Origin: Erpobdella octoculata
Lineage: Eukaryota; Annelida; Clitellata; Hirudinida; Erpobdellidae
Reading direction: 5' to 3'
Length of the DNA stretch: 64,000 nucleotides
Assembly (NCBI GenBank): GCA_963978895.1
Contig: OZ022240.1
Span: 8,717,268 to 8,781,267 of the forward strand
In this document: in pieces, positions 48,903-62,800 of the stretch
How the letters are laid out: every line of letters begins with the position of its first letter
How positions within the stretch are numbered: the first letter of the stretch is position 1
Notes under the pieces: model-generated
Database searches by the model: none
What the model was told of the DNA's origin: nothing
The model's input: the letters and a program-made list of their open reading frames with translations, nothing else
Program-made: the position numbers and the translations under genes

Positions 48903-50460
48903 CTAGCAGTGCCCGTAGCGGCTTCGCTCGCATGAAATTAGAGAGTTTGAACCGTGCATCCATAGTAGAGATCATTTTTTTAGGTCTCGGCTCGGCCCGT
49001 CGACAAATTAGCCCAGCCCGTTTCAAAAACCCAAACTCCTGGCCCGGCACAGCCAGTCTGAATTAGGCCCGGCCCATTTTTACATGCCTAGAAGTTCTAT
49101 ATACTTGATGAAAAAGTTCGACCCGTCCCACCTTGACCTCAGGTTTGGCCCGGCCAAACTGAAGACCCTAAAATCACTAAAATATCTATATACTTGGTGA
49201 AAAACCTCGGCCCGTCCCACTTTAATTTAAGGTTTGGCCTGGCCCGTGTGAAGACTCTAAATTAACGGCTTGGCCCGGCCGATGATAAACTGGACTTAGT
49301 TACTTTTAACCGGCACAAAACTTCAAAATACTAATTTTTACATTTGTAGCACTTACAGTTTTTGAGTAGCAGTTATTTTGAAATCAAATAACCCTTATTT
49401 CCACCCCACATTTGAGGTCCTGGAAACCAAATTTTTAAAAAATGTTAAACACTTATTTTATTATTTTTGGAGTAGAAACTAAATACTAATTTTTACTTCT
49501 GTAGCATTAACAGTTTTTGAGTAGCAGCTACTTTAAAAACCAAATAACCTGATAAATGATGAAACACATATATCTTTTTTTTTTGAGTAGATACTAAGTA
49601 TTAATTTTTACATCTGTGGCAATTACAGTTGTTGAGTAGCAGTTACTTTAAAAACAAAATAACCCTATTTTCCACCCCACATTTGAAGTCCTGGAAACCA
49701 AATTTTCAAAAAATTGTGAAACCCGTATATCATTATTTTTAGAGTAGAAACTAAATGCTAATTTTTACTTTTGTAGCATTAACAGTTTTTGAGTAGAAGC
49801 TACTTTAAAAACCAAATAACCCAATTTTCCAACCCACATTTGAGGTCCGGGAAACCAAATTTGTAAAAAATGGTGAAACACGTATATCTTTATTTTTAGA
49901 AAAGAAACTAAATAATAATTTTTACATCTGTGGTATTTATTGTTTTCGAGTAGCAGTTACTATAAAAGACAATTAGCCCTATTTTCCACCCCACATTTGA
50001 AGTCCTGGAAACCAAATTTTCAAAAAATGCTAAAAAACGTATTTCATTATTTTTAGAGTAAAAAATAAATACTAATTTTTACTCTGTAGCATTAACAGTT
50101 TTTGAGTAGAAGCTACTTTAAAAACCATATAACCCAATTTTCCAACCCGCATTTGAGGTCCGGGAAACCGAATTTTCAAAAAATGGTGAAACACGTATCT
50201 TTTTATTTTTCAAAGAGAATCTATATACCAAATTTCAAAATCTCCTCATTTTTGGTTTTCGAGATATACATTGTTTTAGAAAAAAGTTTGTTTTCCAGTT
50301 TTTTCCCCTAAGGAGCAAAATTTTCAAAAATCCTTTCTTAGCGGATGTTTACGCTATAAAAGTAATATAAGTTCCAAATTTCACGTTCCTAGGATGAGGC
50401 GTTTGAGTTCGGCGTTGATTATCAGTCAGTCAGTCAGTCAGTCAGTCAGGACATGTTCTT
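48903..50460 (-). mobile_element. Helitron-like non-autonomous element, copy B (long form)
   Basis: Same ends as copy A (120-966). The minus-strand 5' end is TCCTGACTGACTG (about 50451) with six GTCA units against about two in A; the 3' end is GGGCACTGCTAG (48903-48906). The internal 155-bp tandem array runs from about 49330 to 50215, five to six units against about 2.5 in A. TA repeats flank both sides. 48970-49300 holds GGCCCGGCC-type words shared only in part with copy A. Non-coding. Confidence 0.62.
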
Positions 50461-51014
50461 TTATATATATAGATATATAAATAGACACCAGTGGTTTAGC
50501 GTATGCCTTGGTCCTTCCCGGGTAGCACATTTTAGGAGGCGGCAAACAACTTTAAGGGCAACAAATTTAAAACTGTACACAAAAAAAATATCTTGAAAAA
50601 TTATAAAATTTTCTCCTATGGTCATCGAAATCGAATAAGTTTCACCCCCGCCCCAACCACCGGTCATCTACTGTTTTGAAGGAAATTTATTTATGTTTAA
50701 ACCTTCTTCCGTCATTAGCCAATTAAATTGTGTCGGCGTGTTTGATTTTCCCACCTGCCAGCCCTGAAATACACACTCCTCCAGTGAAACACACTCATGT
50801 GAATAACTTATGCTGCTTACCGTCATAGTTGCAAATGCATAAGGAAATTCGCAAACACTCCGAAATGCTTATGATTACTCTCAGATACATACTCGTAAAC
50901 ATACTTACAGGCCCTTGCTGACACAAAAAAAATGCTTGGTAATACTCGCTTATATAATAAAACTACAAGCAGATAACATACTCACAGACATATTCATCTT
51001 TATGTCTGTTTAAG
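50461..51014. other. Unassigned intergenic DNA
   Basis: No exon or RNA gene recognised. Confidence 0.5.
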
Positions 51015-51245
51015 CACACATACATACATACATACATACATACATACATACATACATACATACATACATACATACATACATACATACATACATACATACA
51101 TACATACATACATACATACATACATACATACATACATACATACATACATACATACATACATACATACATACATACATACATACATACATACATACATACA
51201 TACATACATACATACATACATACATACATACATACATACATACAT

Positions 51246-51300
<55 letters not shown>

Positions 51301-51594
51301 CACATACATACATACATACATACATACATACATACATACATACATACATACATACATACATACATACATACATACATACATACATACATACATACATACA
51401 TACATACATACATACATACATACATACATACATACATACATACATACATACATACATACATACATACATACATACATACATACATACATGCATGCATGCA
51501 TGCATACATACATACATACATACATACATACATACATACATACATACATACATACATACATACATGCATACATACATACATACATACATGCTAA
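51015..51594. repeat. 580-bp (CATA)n array with CACG and CATG blocks
   Basis: CATA repeats interrupted by a pure (CACG)n block at 51245-51302 and a short (CATG) block at 51487-51503. The long Met-Tyr-Val-Cys frames are artefacts. Confidence 0.98.
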
Positions 51595-51719
51595 CAAACA
51601 CACTTTAAAACAACCGCTCTCATTGGCGCAAGTTTCTTTGACGACGACACACACAAGGATCGATTGAACTCAACAAAATTGAACGAATGCCACTCAACGA
51701 GTAGTTATGAAATTATTCA

Positions 51720-51925
51720 TTATTCATGTTGTCGTTGTTGGTGTTGTTATCAATGTCGCATGACCTTGATGTTGTTGTATGACCTTGATATTGTTGCATA
51801 ACCTTGATGTTGTTGAATGACCTTAATGTTGGTGCATTAACTTGTTGTTGCATGACCTTGATGTTGTTGTATGACCTTGGTGTTGTTGCATGACCCTGAT
51901 ATTATTGCATGACCTTGATGTTTTT
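51720..51925. repeat. 18-bp minisatellite
   Basis: About ten diverged units with core 'tgttgttgcatgaccttga'. Confidence 0.9.
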
Positions 51926-53494
51926 AAAAAGTATTGATGAACAGTTGTTGTCAAAAATAATTTCATTGAAAATGTCTTTTCGTTATTATTATATTTTTTC
52001 TCCACCACTTACAAGAAAACAGAAAACATGGGCTATTAGGAAAACTATAATAGAATAAAGAACATAGGAAGAGGGAGAGAGAGCGAGTGAGAGAGAGTGA
52101 GAGAAACGAAGAAAGAGAGAATGTTAAAAAAAAGAAAGTGAGAGAATGGAGTAAGAAGATGGTCTAAGAAAATGGGGTGGAGGTGGTAAATGAAAAGAAG
52201 GGTAATTGGGATTACGACAAATCACTCGTACATGGACATGCAGCAACACTGCTGCTCATCCCATACAAACACACCAGCAAGCACATAAGAAAGCACATCA
52301 ACAAGCACACATATAATCATACACACAAACATATATTTTCATATACCTAGACGCATACAAACACATTATGAATATAATAATACATAATAATACATATATT
52401 AATACATAATAATACATATATTAATACATAATCCTATATAAACAGCAGCGCATTAAATGCACACAAGTTCAGTCAAGGATGCACATGAGACATATAACAA
52501 CATATACCAATACTGTCATATATACAAGCACATACACTCATACATACAAACATACAAACCTATACATACAAGCAAGATCACCCAAGCACACATACAGTGA
52601 CTTCAAAAGTAGCGACCAGGATGGAGACTCACGTTTCACAGCCAAACAAGAATTAGTCGAGAAATTCTCCACTTTGACGAAAACATCTCCGGCAAATGAA
52701 TGAATGCAATTCAATGTTTCCACTCGCTTCTTTCCAACATCCTCAATTCAATGCACGCCCGCATAAAAATATTCCTCAATTCACTGGAAATGCTTTTTTA
52801 AATATTTTTTTTTATCGAACAAGAATGCGTAGCGTGAATAATGAAGCTGAGTCTTCCTGTTTGTCCGTGTTTGTCCATGTTTGTCCATGTTTGTGCGTAT
52901 TTGTTTGTGTTTGTCCATGTTTGTGTGTGTTGGTTCGTGTTTGTTTGTGTTTGTTCGTGTATGTTTGTGCGTATCTGTTTGTGTTTGTTTGTGTTTGTTA
53001 GTGTGTTTGTGCGTATTTGTGCGTGGAAAACCTTTTTCGTGCAAATCCTTATCGTGTCAAAAATTGAACACAATGAAATGCAAGTCATGTTTTTTATGTT
53101 TCTATTTTTTTTACCTTCCCATTCTATCTCGGTTTTTTTATATTCTCATTATCTCTATTTCTTATTCTTCCTCTTTTTTGTTTTTTTACAGTTTTCTTTC
53201 TTCTTTCTTAGTTTTCTTCAATTTTATTTCCTTTTCCTTGGTTATCTTTCCTCTTTCTTAGTTCTCTTCAGTATCTTCTCTTTTTTCTTAGTTCTCTTCA
53301 GTTTTCTTTCCTTTTTCTCAGTTCTCTTCAGTTTTCTTTTGTCTTCTTCAGTCCTTCTTGTATCTTTCCTCTTTCTTTCCTTCCCTTTTTATCCTTTCAT
53401 ATTTGTCTCATTATTTTTTCATTTCTTCCTTTCGTTCTTTAATCGTTTCAATTCTTTTAAGAAATGTTTCGTTTTCTTTTGCGTGGCACGTTGT
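51926..53494. other. Low-complexity intergenic DNA
   Basis: GA-rich at 52070-52160, CACATA-rich at 52260-52590, 'tgtttgtccatgtttgtg' repeats at 52858-53025 and a long pyrimidine-rich tract (TTTTCTTTCTTAGTTCTCTTCAG units) at 53150-53465. The open frames here are compositional. No gene supported. Confidence 0.6.
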
Positions 53495-53655
53495 TGATGG
53501 CGGTGATGATGATGATGATGATGGTGGTGATGATGATGATGATGATGGCGGTGCTGACGATGATGTCTTTGGTGTTTTTGTTGATGATAATGATATTGTT
53601 GTTGATAGTGATGATGGCAGAATAATGACGACGATGACGATGACTTGAAGAGGGA
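53495..53655. repeat. (GAT)n trinucleotide array, interrupted
   Basis: GATGAT blocks with GGT, GTT and GAC variants. Confidence 0.93.
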
Positions 53656-53819
53656 CGGTTGTAATAACTCACTGTCACCAAAGTACGAGCATCTTTCTTC
53701 AGTGTCGCAAACTGAAATGAAGATGCTTCGATGATAAATTGGTGCACAAGATAGGGAGACATTTGAAAATTTACACTGCTGCAAGTATTCACCTTATATT
53801 GAACAAAAAGCTAATCACG

Positions 53820-54197
53820 TGATGGCAGCGACGACAATAACTATAATAATGATGAAGATGACGATGTTGATGACGATGATGACGGTGATGATGATGATGA
53901 TGATGATGAAAACGACGACGACGATGATGATGATGACAAGGATGCTGATGATAATGATGATGATAACGGTGATGACGATGATGATGATAATGATGATATG
54001 ATGATGATGATGATAATGTCATGATGACGACGACGACGACGACGATGATGATGATGATGATGATGATGACAAGGATGCTGATGATAATGATGATGATAAC
54101 GGTGATGACGATGATGATGATAATGATGATATGATGATGATGATGATAATGTCATGATGACGACGACGACGACGACGATGATGATGATGATGATGAC

Positions 54198-54232
<35 letters not shown>

Positions 54233-54233
54233 C

Positions 54234-54289
<56 letters not shown>

Positions 54290-54291
54290 CA
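53820..54291. repeat. (GAT)n/(GAC)n array with a duplicated 120-bp block
   Basis: The block that includes 'gacaaggatgctgatgataa' and 'gataatgtcatgatgacg' occurs twice (53936 and 54068 onward), so part of the array was duplicated as a unit. A pure GAT run of about 100 bp follows. Confidence 0.95.
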
Positions 54292-55636
54292 AGGAGGAAT
54301 GGAGGGAGGGAGGGGTGACAGATATTTTGTATAAACATTCTGTGAATGATTGAATGGCAAATGAGATTTATGAGCTGCTTGAAGAACGAGTTTCGTACAA
54401 ATTTCGTGCAACTCAAAAAGAAAAAATTTTTTCAAATAAATTGTTTTTGGAAACACAAAATTATATTTCTGCCATATTTCATTGTGAAGCAAAAAATATT
54501 TCATTAAATATTATTTAATTACTATAGCATTTTATTTCTTCTTCTTTTAGTTTAAAATTTATCCAATATTACAAAGAAAACAAAACAAAAACCGAATTAG
54601 TGAAAGAAAGTTTGATTTGATTACTCAATTTTCAAACATTGATTGTCGGTTCATTAGAGAGAACACGCACATTAGAAAGAACACGCACATTAGAGAGAAC
54701 ACGCACATTAGAGAGAACACGCACATTAGAGAGAACACGCACATTAGAGAGAACACGCACGCTTTAAGCATCACGGATTTCTTTTGATTGCAGGTGTGTG
54801 AGTGGCTTTGTTTAATTTATTTATGTGCATTCGATTAATATATTTAATTTATTTATGTGCGTTTAATAAATATTTTTATGGTTGTGTTATGAGTTTTTAA
54901 TTAATATGTGTATTTCATTAATATGTGTTTAAATTGTATATGTGTTTATTTTGCTATGTGTGTTTAACTTGTATGTGTGTTTATCTTGTATGTGTGTTTA
55001 TCTTGTATGTGTGTTTATCTTGTATGTGTGTTTATCTTGAATGTGTGTTTAATTCATATGCGCATGTTAGTTTGTTATTTTAATGTTGATGCAGTTAGGC
55101 TTATTGTTGAAGTATTGTAATGAATGCATTTTAGGTACTTAGATTAATTAATCTCACTACAACAATTTTCGGATGCGGGATACAAAAGGTTACACACCCC
55201 TAACCACTTAGGACAACCCTATTTAAAGTTTGGTAGTGCCCTAGTTCCTTCATAGTTTATCTTCCACAGCTCACATAAAGGAAAGGTTTAGGGGTTAGAA
55301 AATGGTCCAATTATTTAATAAACTTTAAATTTATATGTGGCTGTATAGTATATGTGTAATAAATTTAGATCTACCATATGTTTGTGTGTAATCAACATAT
55401 ATGTGCTTCATGTAGTACCTGTGTGTTATTAATAATTTCCATGTGCATGTGTGTTGAATTTATGTAAGTATTTGTGTGTGCTTGTTGAATTTATGTGTGT
55501 AGTGTGTTCGATATGCGAGTGTATGCTAAATGTGTGTGTATGTGTAAAGACTTTATAATATTTTTGTGCAGTTCAAGAACAGACTTTAATTAGAATTTAG
55601 TGAATTCCGAAATTCTCAATTTCACTCCAAAGGTAT
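54292..55636. other. Intergenic DNA with two minisatellites
   Basis: 54652-54770 is a head-to-tail 18-bp repeat (acattagagagaacacgc, six units, nearly identical). 54948-55035 is a 17-bp repeat (tgtgtgtttatcttgta, four to five units). The rest is A+T-rich and TGTG-rich with no gene. Confidence 0.7.
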
Positions 55637-55805
<169 letters not shown>

Positions 55806-56008
55806 CAAGATCAGAAAATATGAAAGAAATTCTGCACATTGAGTAAAGATTGAAACACGACAGGAACGTCATTCACCATGGCAACGAGATGATTGTACGC
55901 ACGAGACTTTTCAGTTATAATCGAAATGATTGCCGTTTCAAGACTTCTTCGTGCTAGAAAAACCGGAAACAAATACGAAAACAAGAGCAATAATAACAAA
56001 AAAATCAC

Positions 56009-56246
<238 letters not shown>

Positions 56247-56466
56247 GTAAATTCGTAATAAGGAATGTACAAAACTGCAACAATACTTGTAATAATAAGG
56301 AAAAAGAATTATAGTGATAAAAAAAGGCACGTTCTAGTGAAGAGCAAACAAATCCAGCAAATGACTACCAGGTCACATTAGGAAGGCCAGTGCAACTTCT
56401 TCTCTTTGTTGAATTCCATGCAAGAAGGGAGCATGAACATTTGTTGTTTTACAAAATTCGTCTCAG

Positions 56467-56795
56467 TTGAAGAACGGTGGTGATAGTAATGGTGGTCATG
56501 TTGATGGCCGTAATATTAATGGTGGCGATGATAATAGTGGTAATGGTAATGATGGTGCTAATAGTGCTAATGGTGGTAATGTTAATGTTGGATATGGTTA
56601 TGGTGGTAATGTTAATGTTGGATATGGTAATGGTGGTAATGTTAATGTTGGATATGGTAATGGTGGTAATGATTAATGTGGTAATGTTAATAGTGGTAAT
56701 GGTGGTAATGAAAAATGTCGTAATGTTAATAGTGTTAATGATAATGGTGGTAATGGTAATGGTGGTAATGGTAAGGGTGGTAACGGTTGTGGCAG
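56467..56795. repeat. GGTAAT-type degenerate array
   Basis: Hexamer-like GGTAAT/GTTAAT units with a 33-bp higher-order unit containing 'gttaatgttggatatggt' three times at 56580-56670. The Gly/Asn-rich frame resembles glycine-rich proteins but has no exon support. Confidence 0.9.
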
Positions 56796-57930
56796 CGGAA
56801 ATGATCTGACGACGATAAATAAAAAATTCTTTACGTGAGGAAGTGCACCTGATGAAAAAAAAAGCTAAAAATAACTTAAAACAAACGCTTCCAACTTCCA
56901 TCATTTTCAAATTTATTTCCGCATTCCATCAATGGAATTCACATTCCAACCAATTCACGATAATTTATATAAAACAACAATGAGTTAATAACTGATGATT
57001 TAAGGACGCCCAACCTAGATGAAAGCCTGCTTAATGGGATCAATGCAAGTTTTATTTCACTTAATGTTTTCGTCGCATGAACGTATTTTTGTTAGAAAAT
57101 CGTTAAAATAATTTCATCCGTCTTGTTTTTAGCGTTGTCATGGAGACGTGACCTTTAAAACAGACGCTAAAACTGGAAGCTTTAAAGAGATGGACGGAGA
57201 CGACAACAACAAAGACGGATGATGCGACGAATTTGATATTTTATAGAAAATTGAAAAAAAAAATGTTATTTAAGAAATTCACAATCACGTTTCTCATGAT
57301 GAAATAATACTGAGCTGGTTGGAGAGAGAGAGGGGGGAGTTGATATGGAGGTTGATATAGAAGGTGACAGGGAAGGTTAGAGGAGGTGAAAGGGAGGGTG
57401 AGAGGGAGGGATAAAACATGCAAACGAAACAAAAGGAAGACTCACGTGACTTAAGGTTTCCCACAGAACATGAGGTGATCTTTTTCTAGATGTGTATTGG
57501 TGGTGTGGTGATGTTGGGGTGTGGTGGTGGTTAGAGAAAAACAGTATGAAGAGATCATTTGAAAGGGAGATGTTGGATGTGAAAAAGATGAGTGAGGTGG
57601 AGAGTAGAAAAAGCTGAGATTGAAGAAACGGAGGAAAAAAGTAGTAAGTAAGTAAGATGCAAGTGAAATAATGGTGAAGAAAATACAGTTGGAGCTGAAA
57701 TAGAGTTAAAATTACAAAAAAGATATTACCTAATACTTATTCAAAGTTCACTTTTAATTTGAAGTGGCAGGATGGAGAATGAATGGAACTTAAACAAAAC
57801 CAAGACTTTCGTCAATTTCATTTACTGCTTCTCACAAAGTTTTCATGCATCCATCTTTCCGTTCGTCCATCAGTCCACCGTCTGTCCATCTTTCCGTTCG
57901 TCCATCAATCCACCGTCTGTCCATCTTTCC
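56796..57930. other. Unassigned intergenic DNA
   Basis: No gene supported. GA/GGT-rich at 57310-57420. The right end (57855-57930) is the diverged start of the CATC array (three 'catctttccgttcgtccatc' units). Confidence 0.5.
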
Positions 57931-58155
57931 GTTCGTCCATCCATCCATCCATCCATCCATCCATCCATCCATCCATCCATCCATCCATCCATCCATCCAT
58001 CCATCCATCCATCCATCCATCCATCCATCCATCCATCCATCCATCCATCCATCCATCCATCCATCCATCCATCCATCCATCCATCCATCCATCCATCCAT
58101 CCATCCATCCATCCATCCATCCATCCATCCATCCATCCATCCATCCATCCATCCA
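57931..58155. repeat. (CATC)n tetranucleotide array
   Basis: About 225 bp of nearly pure CATC. The Ile-His-Pro-Ser and Trp-Met-Asp-Gly frames are artefacts. Confidence 0.98.
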
Positions 58156-59024
58156 TTCGTCCGTCTGTACATCCGACCATCCATAAAACATTTTTTAAAC
58201 CGCTTTACAAACTGACCACATCAGAGCATGAATTTGTTTAGATGGAGAAAAAAGTTTTTTTTTCAATTTATTTTAAAATTTGTTGCTGGGCAGAAGAATG
58301 TAATTTTGGTATAAAAATTACAAATGACGTCGTCAGAGACGTGTCAACCAGGCAGTAACTATTTATTAATAAAAACACAAAACAAAAGATCACGTGATAT
58401 CTCCTCATTGCAACAATATCGTCTGCTGGCTGAGATATTCTTTCAGTTTTCTCGTCAAAAGTGCAAGAACGATTTTTTCTTGTTATAATTCTTCGTAACA
58501 ATATGAAGCAACACTTTTTTTATTGTCATTAAATACTTGCGAAGTGTTTCCTCTTGTTTTTAAATTTTTTCTGCAAGTTTGAAAGCAGCAAACGTGTTTT
58601 GGTTGACAGCTATATGTGGCAGTTATTCATGTCATTTACAAAACATTAATATATTACATTAATATGTTATCAGTGGCGCACCCACGTGGGGGGGCTTTAG
58701 GGGGGTTAAACCTTCCGAAGTTATTCCCGAAATTTTTTTAATGCATGAAAACTGAAAACGTAACACTCAGCGTGATTAAAAGTAAGGCTTACGTCTACTG
58801 GAGCCTCTAGGTTGTGGATCCAATTGTTTTATCAAGATATTCTTTGTAATGCCAAACATCACTATATTACAATAACATATATTAGTAATGCATAAAATTA
58901 CTATATTACAGTAATATATACTAGTTATACATAATATTAATATTAATATTAATATTGTTACAATAACTAATAACTCCAATCGTAAAAGGGTTCTTTAAAA
59001 TGGTTTTAGAATTTATTTAGACAA
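58156..59024. other. Intergenic DNA with transposon fragments
   Basis: 58410-58500 shares 'aatatcgtctgctg' and 'aacgattttttct' with 17490-17550. 58672 starts CAGTGGCGCACCCACGTGGG, a style of terminal repeat common in DNA transposons, but no partner was found. 58808-58845 (taggttgtggatccaattg, tatcaagatattc) resembles one arm of the MITE at 11901-12151. Confidence 0.4.
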
Positions 59025-59200
59025 CTAGCGGTGTTTTTCTATCTTGGTTTCTCTCCCTCTTGCATTTTCTCTTTCTTTCTCTTTCTCTCCCTTTCCCCCT
59101 TTTCCTCTTCTTTCTCACTCCCTTTTCCTTTCCTAAGTAAAACCTTTTTGAAAGGTTACATAAGAAGCGTTTCATAAGAAACGTTTCTTTAACGAACAAC
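59025..59200 (-). mobile_element. Helitron-like fragment of the CTCCCG family
   Basis: CTAG at 59025-59028 is followed by CGGTGTTTTTCTATC and a CTCTTTCTCTCCC-rich tract, like the start of the copy at 59538. No clear hairpin; the other end is not determined. Confidence 0.35.
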
Positions 59201-59537
59201 GAATGAGAAAATTAAACAAAAAAGAAACACTTTCTTGTAAACGGAAAGTAACGAAAAAGAAACGTAACCATGTTTATTGGGCTATTTGTAATTTAAATAA
59301 TAATTATGTATGTTCTATAACAAAAACAAATCAAATCAAAAACAATTAAATGAATGTTTACATATATAAATTCAAAAAAAGTCATTAAAAATATTTTGTT
59401 TGTATTAAATGGAAAGCGGGAACTCCAAAAATATAAGAGATTTGTGAAAAAACCTGTTTTTTACGGTTTACTTGATATATCTATTAAATTCTAGTTTTAC
59501 GAAGCCTAAAAGTCAGATCGATCAATTATAAACTAAA

Positions 59538-59812
59538 CTAGTGGAGTAGCCGGCGTTGCCCGGGGTTTTAGAGGTTTTTCTATCGTTTTTCTTTCTCGCT
59601 TCCGTTTCCTTCCCCGCTTGCTTTCCCGCTCCCGGTCGCTTTTTTCCCGATCGCTCTTTCGCTCCCGCATGCTTTCCCGTTCCCGTTCCCCCTCGCTCTC
59701 CCGCTCATTTTGTGACCGATCTCAATTTCTTTTACAGAAACTTCCCTCTATTGACTTTCAAGGTTGTGTGAAAATTTCATTACGATCGGATATATGGTGT
59801 AGCAATGCATAA
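59538..59812 (-). mobile_element. Helitron-like element of the CTCCCG family, short copy
   Basis: On the minus strand it ends CCCCGGGCAACGCCGGCTAC then TCCACTAG (59541-59538) and T. The interior is the degenerate 'cttcccgctcccggtcg' array (59600-59705), then 'tgaccgatctcaattt' and 'ttcattacgatcgg', shared with 45020-45115. Confidence 0.6.
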
Positions 59813-62800
59813 AATACAAAACTTCAAAAATGAGTTGAAATAATAAGAAATGTTATGATCGTGGACAGTTTTCTCATTTCACACAATCTCCATGGACTAA
59901 CTGCTATGAAATAAACTAACTTATTCGAAAACTAAAGAAGTCCCATACAGTTCATTTTATTTAATAATTTAGTTAAATATCTGTTATTTCGATTGTACTT
60001 CATAATGATTAAACAGAGCTTTTATCACGTTATTATGATTGATAGACTTTTATGATGACCATTCCTGGAAACATAGACGAAAAATTGTCTTAAACGTAGA
60101 ACACTATTTTTGTTATTGCATCGTCAGTTGAATAATATAGCTTATTTAGTAAAAAAATCTGTTTTTGAACCTTTATTAGGGAGTGATGCGTAGGTCAGCC
60201 AGAGTACGCTAATGAAGCAAGTAGGTGACGATTAATGTCAGTCTGGATTTAATTCCTTCTCAAGTCAAGAAAATATGCATAAAAATAAATATATATAAAA
60301 TATATATAACTAAAGCCATATATTCCTTATAGATCTGCTCGTTAATCACGATTAATTCGTTGAATTATGCTAAACACACTGCCGATTAAAAAAATTAACA
60401 ATTTTAACGAAAAATCTAAATTGCGTTAGATTATCAGCTTTGAATATTTTCAACGGTGTTTTAATTTTTTATTGCATGTACGATATTGGCAACAGAAGTT
60501 AATAGCACCACAGTGATAAAAAATTGTTTTCTTTATGTGAAAACCCACAGAAGTATTGCTTGCAGTGACTGTCTATCCCAAATGAACTGATTATAAAAAT
60601 GAAATTTTTTAGTTGCAATCGTCATTTTTTATTCTTTTTAACATCATAAAAACATCTCAGACTGATGATCTGTACGATGGTTGAAAAGCATGAAGGAGAA
60701 TATTCTAATTTATCGAAATTGGCAAGAAAATTCTTGGCTTCTCCAGCTATAACTGTCCCATGTGAAAAAAATTGTTTTCATTGTCTGTGAACATTAAGAC
60801 CGATAAACCTGCTAACCAGATAGTGAGTTATATGTTGATAATATTAAAACATTTCCCACTATAATCTCTGGTTAAAAAGATTATCATTCAATTGATTTTT
60901 AATAAATACACGCAATGAACGTGGTATTTTCGATTTTTAAATTTACAACTTCAATTGATAATATATTCTAAAAATTGCTCATAATAGATAATTATGCGAT
61001 TAATCAGGATTACTTTTTGCAAACAATCAATATAATATAAATGTATTTTTATAAATAACTATTTTTAAAGTTATTTACACACTTTGTAAAGTAAAATTAT
61101 ATAAGAATATATTAATCAATTATATTTACACAAATATACTCTACTAGTCGTTCATATTAGCAAATTGGCATCTGACATGACAAGACGAATATCATTGCAC
61201 TATGAACAAGAAAATAATTATTTCATAATTTTTACACTTTAAAAACTTTTCAATTTTTTTTTGTTTTTCGCCGAAGACACGCAAACAGTTTTTCTTGCGA
61301 AAACAATTTTGAAAATTTGAAAACTAAAAATATAATTTTTAATCATTCAAACAATTAAATAAGCACCAGGTTACCAATATTTAGACTATTTAAAAAACTA
61401 AATTTTGAATATCATAAATAGACTTGGACGCATGATAAGAATTTAGAAAAATAAAATGACAAGAAACAAAGAGAAATGGTGAGAGAGAGAGAAAGAGAGA
61501 GAAAAAGAAAGAGAGAGAGAGAGAAAGAGAGAGAGAGCGACATAGCAAGATAGAAAAAGAAGTAAAGCCAAAATAAGAGGAAAGAGGAAAGTTAAAGTGA
61601 TGAGGCAGTAATTATGCTTGGTTTCTCGCTCGATCAAATTGATTGTCACAGACGTCTCTCTCTACGCTTCCGGATAAGGAGAAAAAAGAAAAAGGATTTT
61701 TTTTCAAATGTTTACTTAAAAAAAAACAAATAATTTAGCAATAATTGCATGAATAGAATTGAATTGACGTAAATCATCACCGTCACGTTATAGTTAAAGA
61801 TCGCATCACCACTCGTTTGCGCCACTCGATTAATCGAGCGACGTGTGTTACGCCGCGGTGTATTAATACAGGCAGAAGTTTAAAAGAATGCGGTCGAAGT
61901 AGTAAAATGTCCAGTGGAGTGACCGCTAGTGACCAGGACCTTATGAGATCACGTATTCATGCGCCTCATAAATGCTTCCATCAACTCACATACTTCCACA
62001 TCCCAGTTCAACACTACAACACGCCTCATCTTCTTCGAAGAGAAACCCGCCATCATATTTGTCGATGGCTCCCTGTTTTATATTGAATGTGCATTGTTAC
62101 GTAATCTAATTTAAATATATTTATTTTATTTTATTTCTTAGACATTATTGAATAAAAATAAACTAGAATCAAACCATATATGGTCTAATACAATTTTTTT
62201 ATACAAACAAACCTCATTCTATCGGCTTACAGTTTTTTTTCATATTGTGGATTACGACAGGTTTAATATAATGGGGTTTTTTATAATAATATTTAAACAT
62301 CCGTAAATTAATTATGCGTAAGAAATAGAATTAGAATTTAAATATATTTAGTATTACAAATATTAAAATAAACCTCTAAAAAACTAACTGATTTTATGTT
62401 AAAACCAATTTCAAAGTTTCATTTTCTTCATAGAATTCAACACAATCAGTCCTGCTCAAATATGCAGTCAGCGGCAAGGGACCAATGTCGTGTGACAACA
62501 GAAGAATTGACAACATCCAAGTACGCCAACGTTTGTTATATCTTGACAAACTTCATTCAGTAAAAAAAAATAACATTATTTTCCAAACTCACGTTATTTT
62601 CTATTTTATTTTCTCTTTACGCTCCCACCCCATCTACACACCTTCTCTCCATCTATACACCCCATCTTCCGTCTATACACCCCCATCCTCCATCTCTACA
62701 CCCCCATCCTCCATCTAAGCCATCCCCCTTTTCCTTCCCCATCTTCCTATCATCATCATCACAACCTCGCCTCGGAATTGTGAGTCAGCAGAACTTTAAA

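Noticed and set aside
52841..53497. 218-codon Phe/Leu/Cys-rich frame resembling a membrane protein
   Set aside because: Lies on TGTTTGT repeats and a pyrimidine-rich tract; hydrophobicity is a base-composition effect.
54652..54770. CRISPR-like direct repeats
   Set aside because: Units are directly adjacent without spacers, in a eukaryotic context: a minisatellite.
57772..58241. Ile-His-Pro-Ser and Trp-Met-Asp-Gly repeat proteins
   Set aside because: Artefacts of the CATC array.
58672..58730. DNA-transposon end CAGTGGCGCACCC
   Set aside because: No inverted partner or target duplication found, so only noted as a possible fragment.
61817..62086. 89-codon open frame (MRHSINRATC...)
   Set aside because: No recognisable domain, homologue or exon signals; chance frame.
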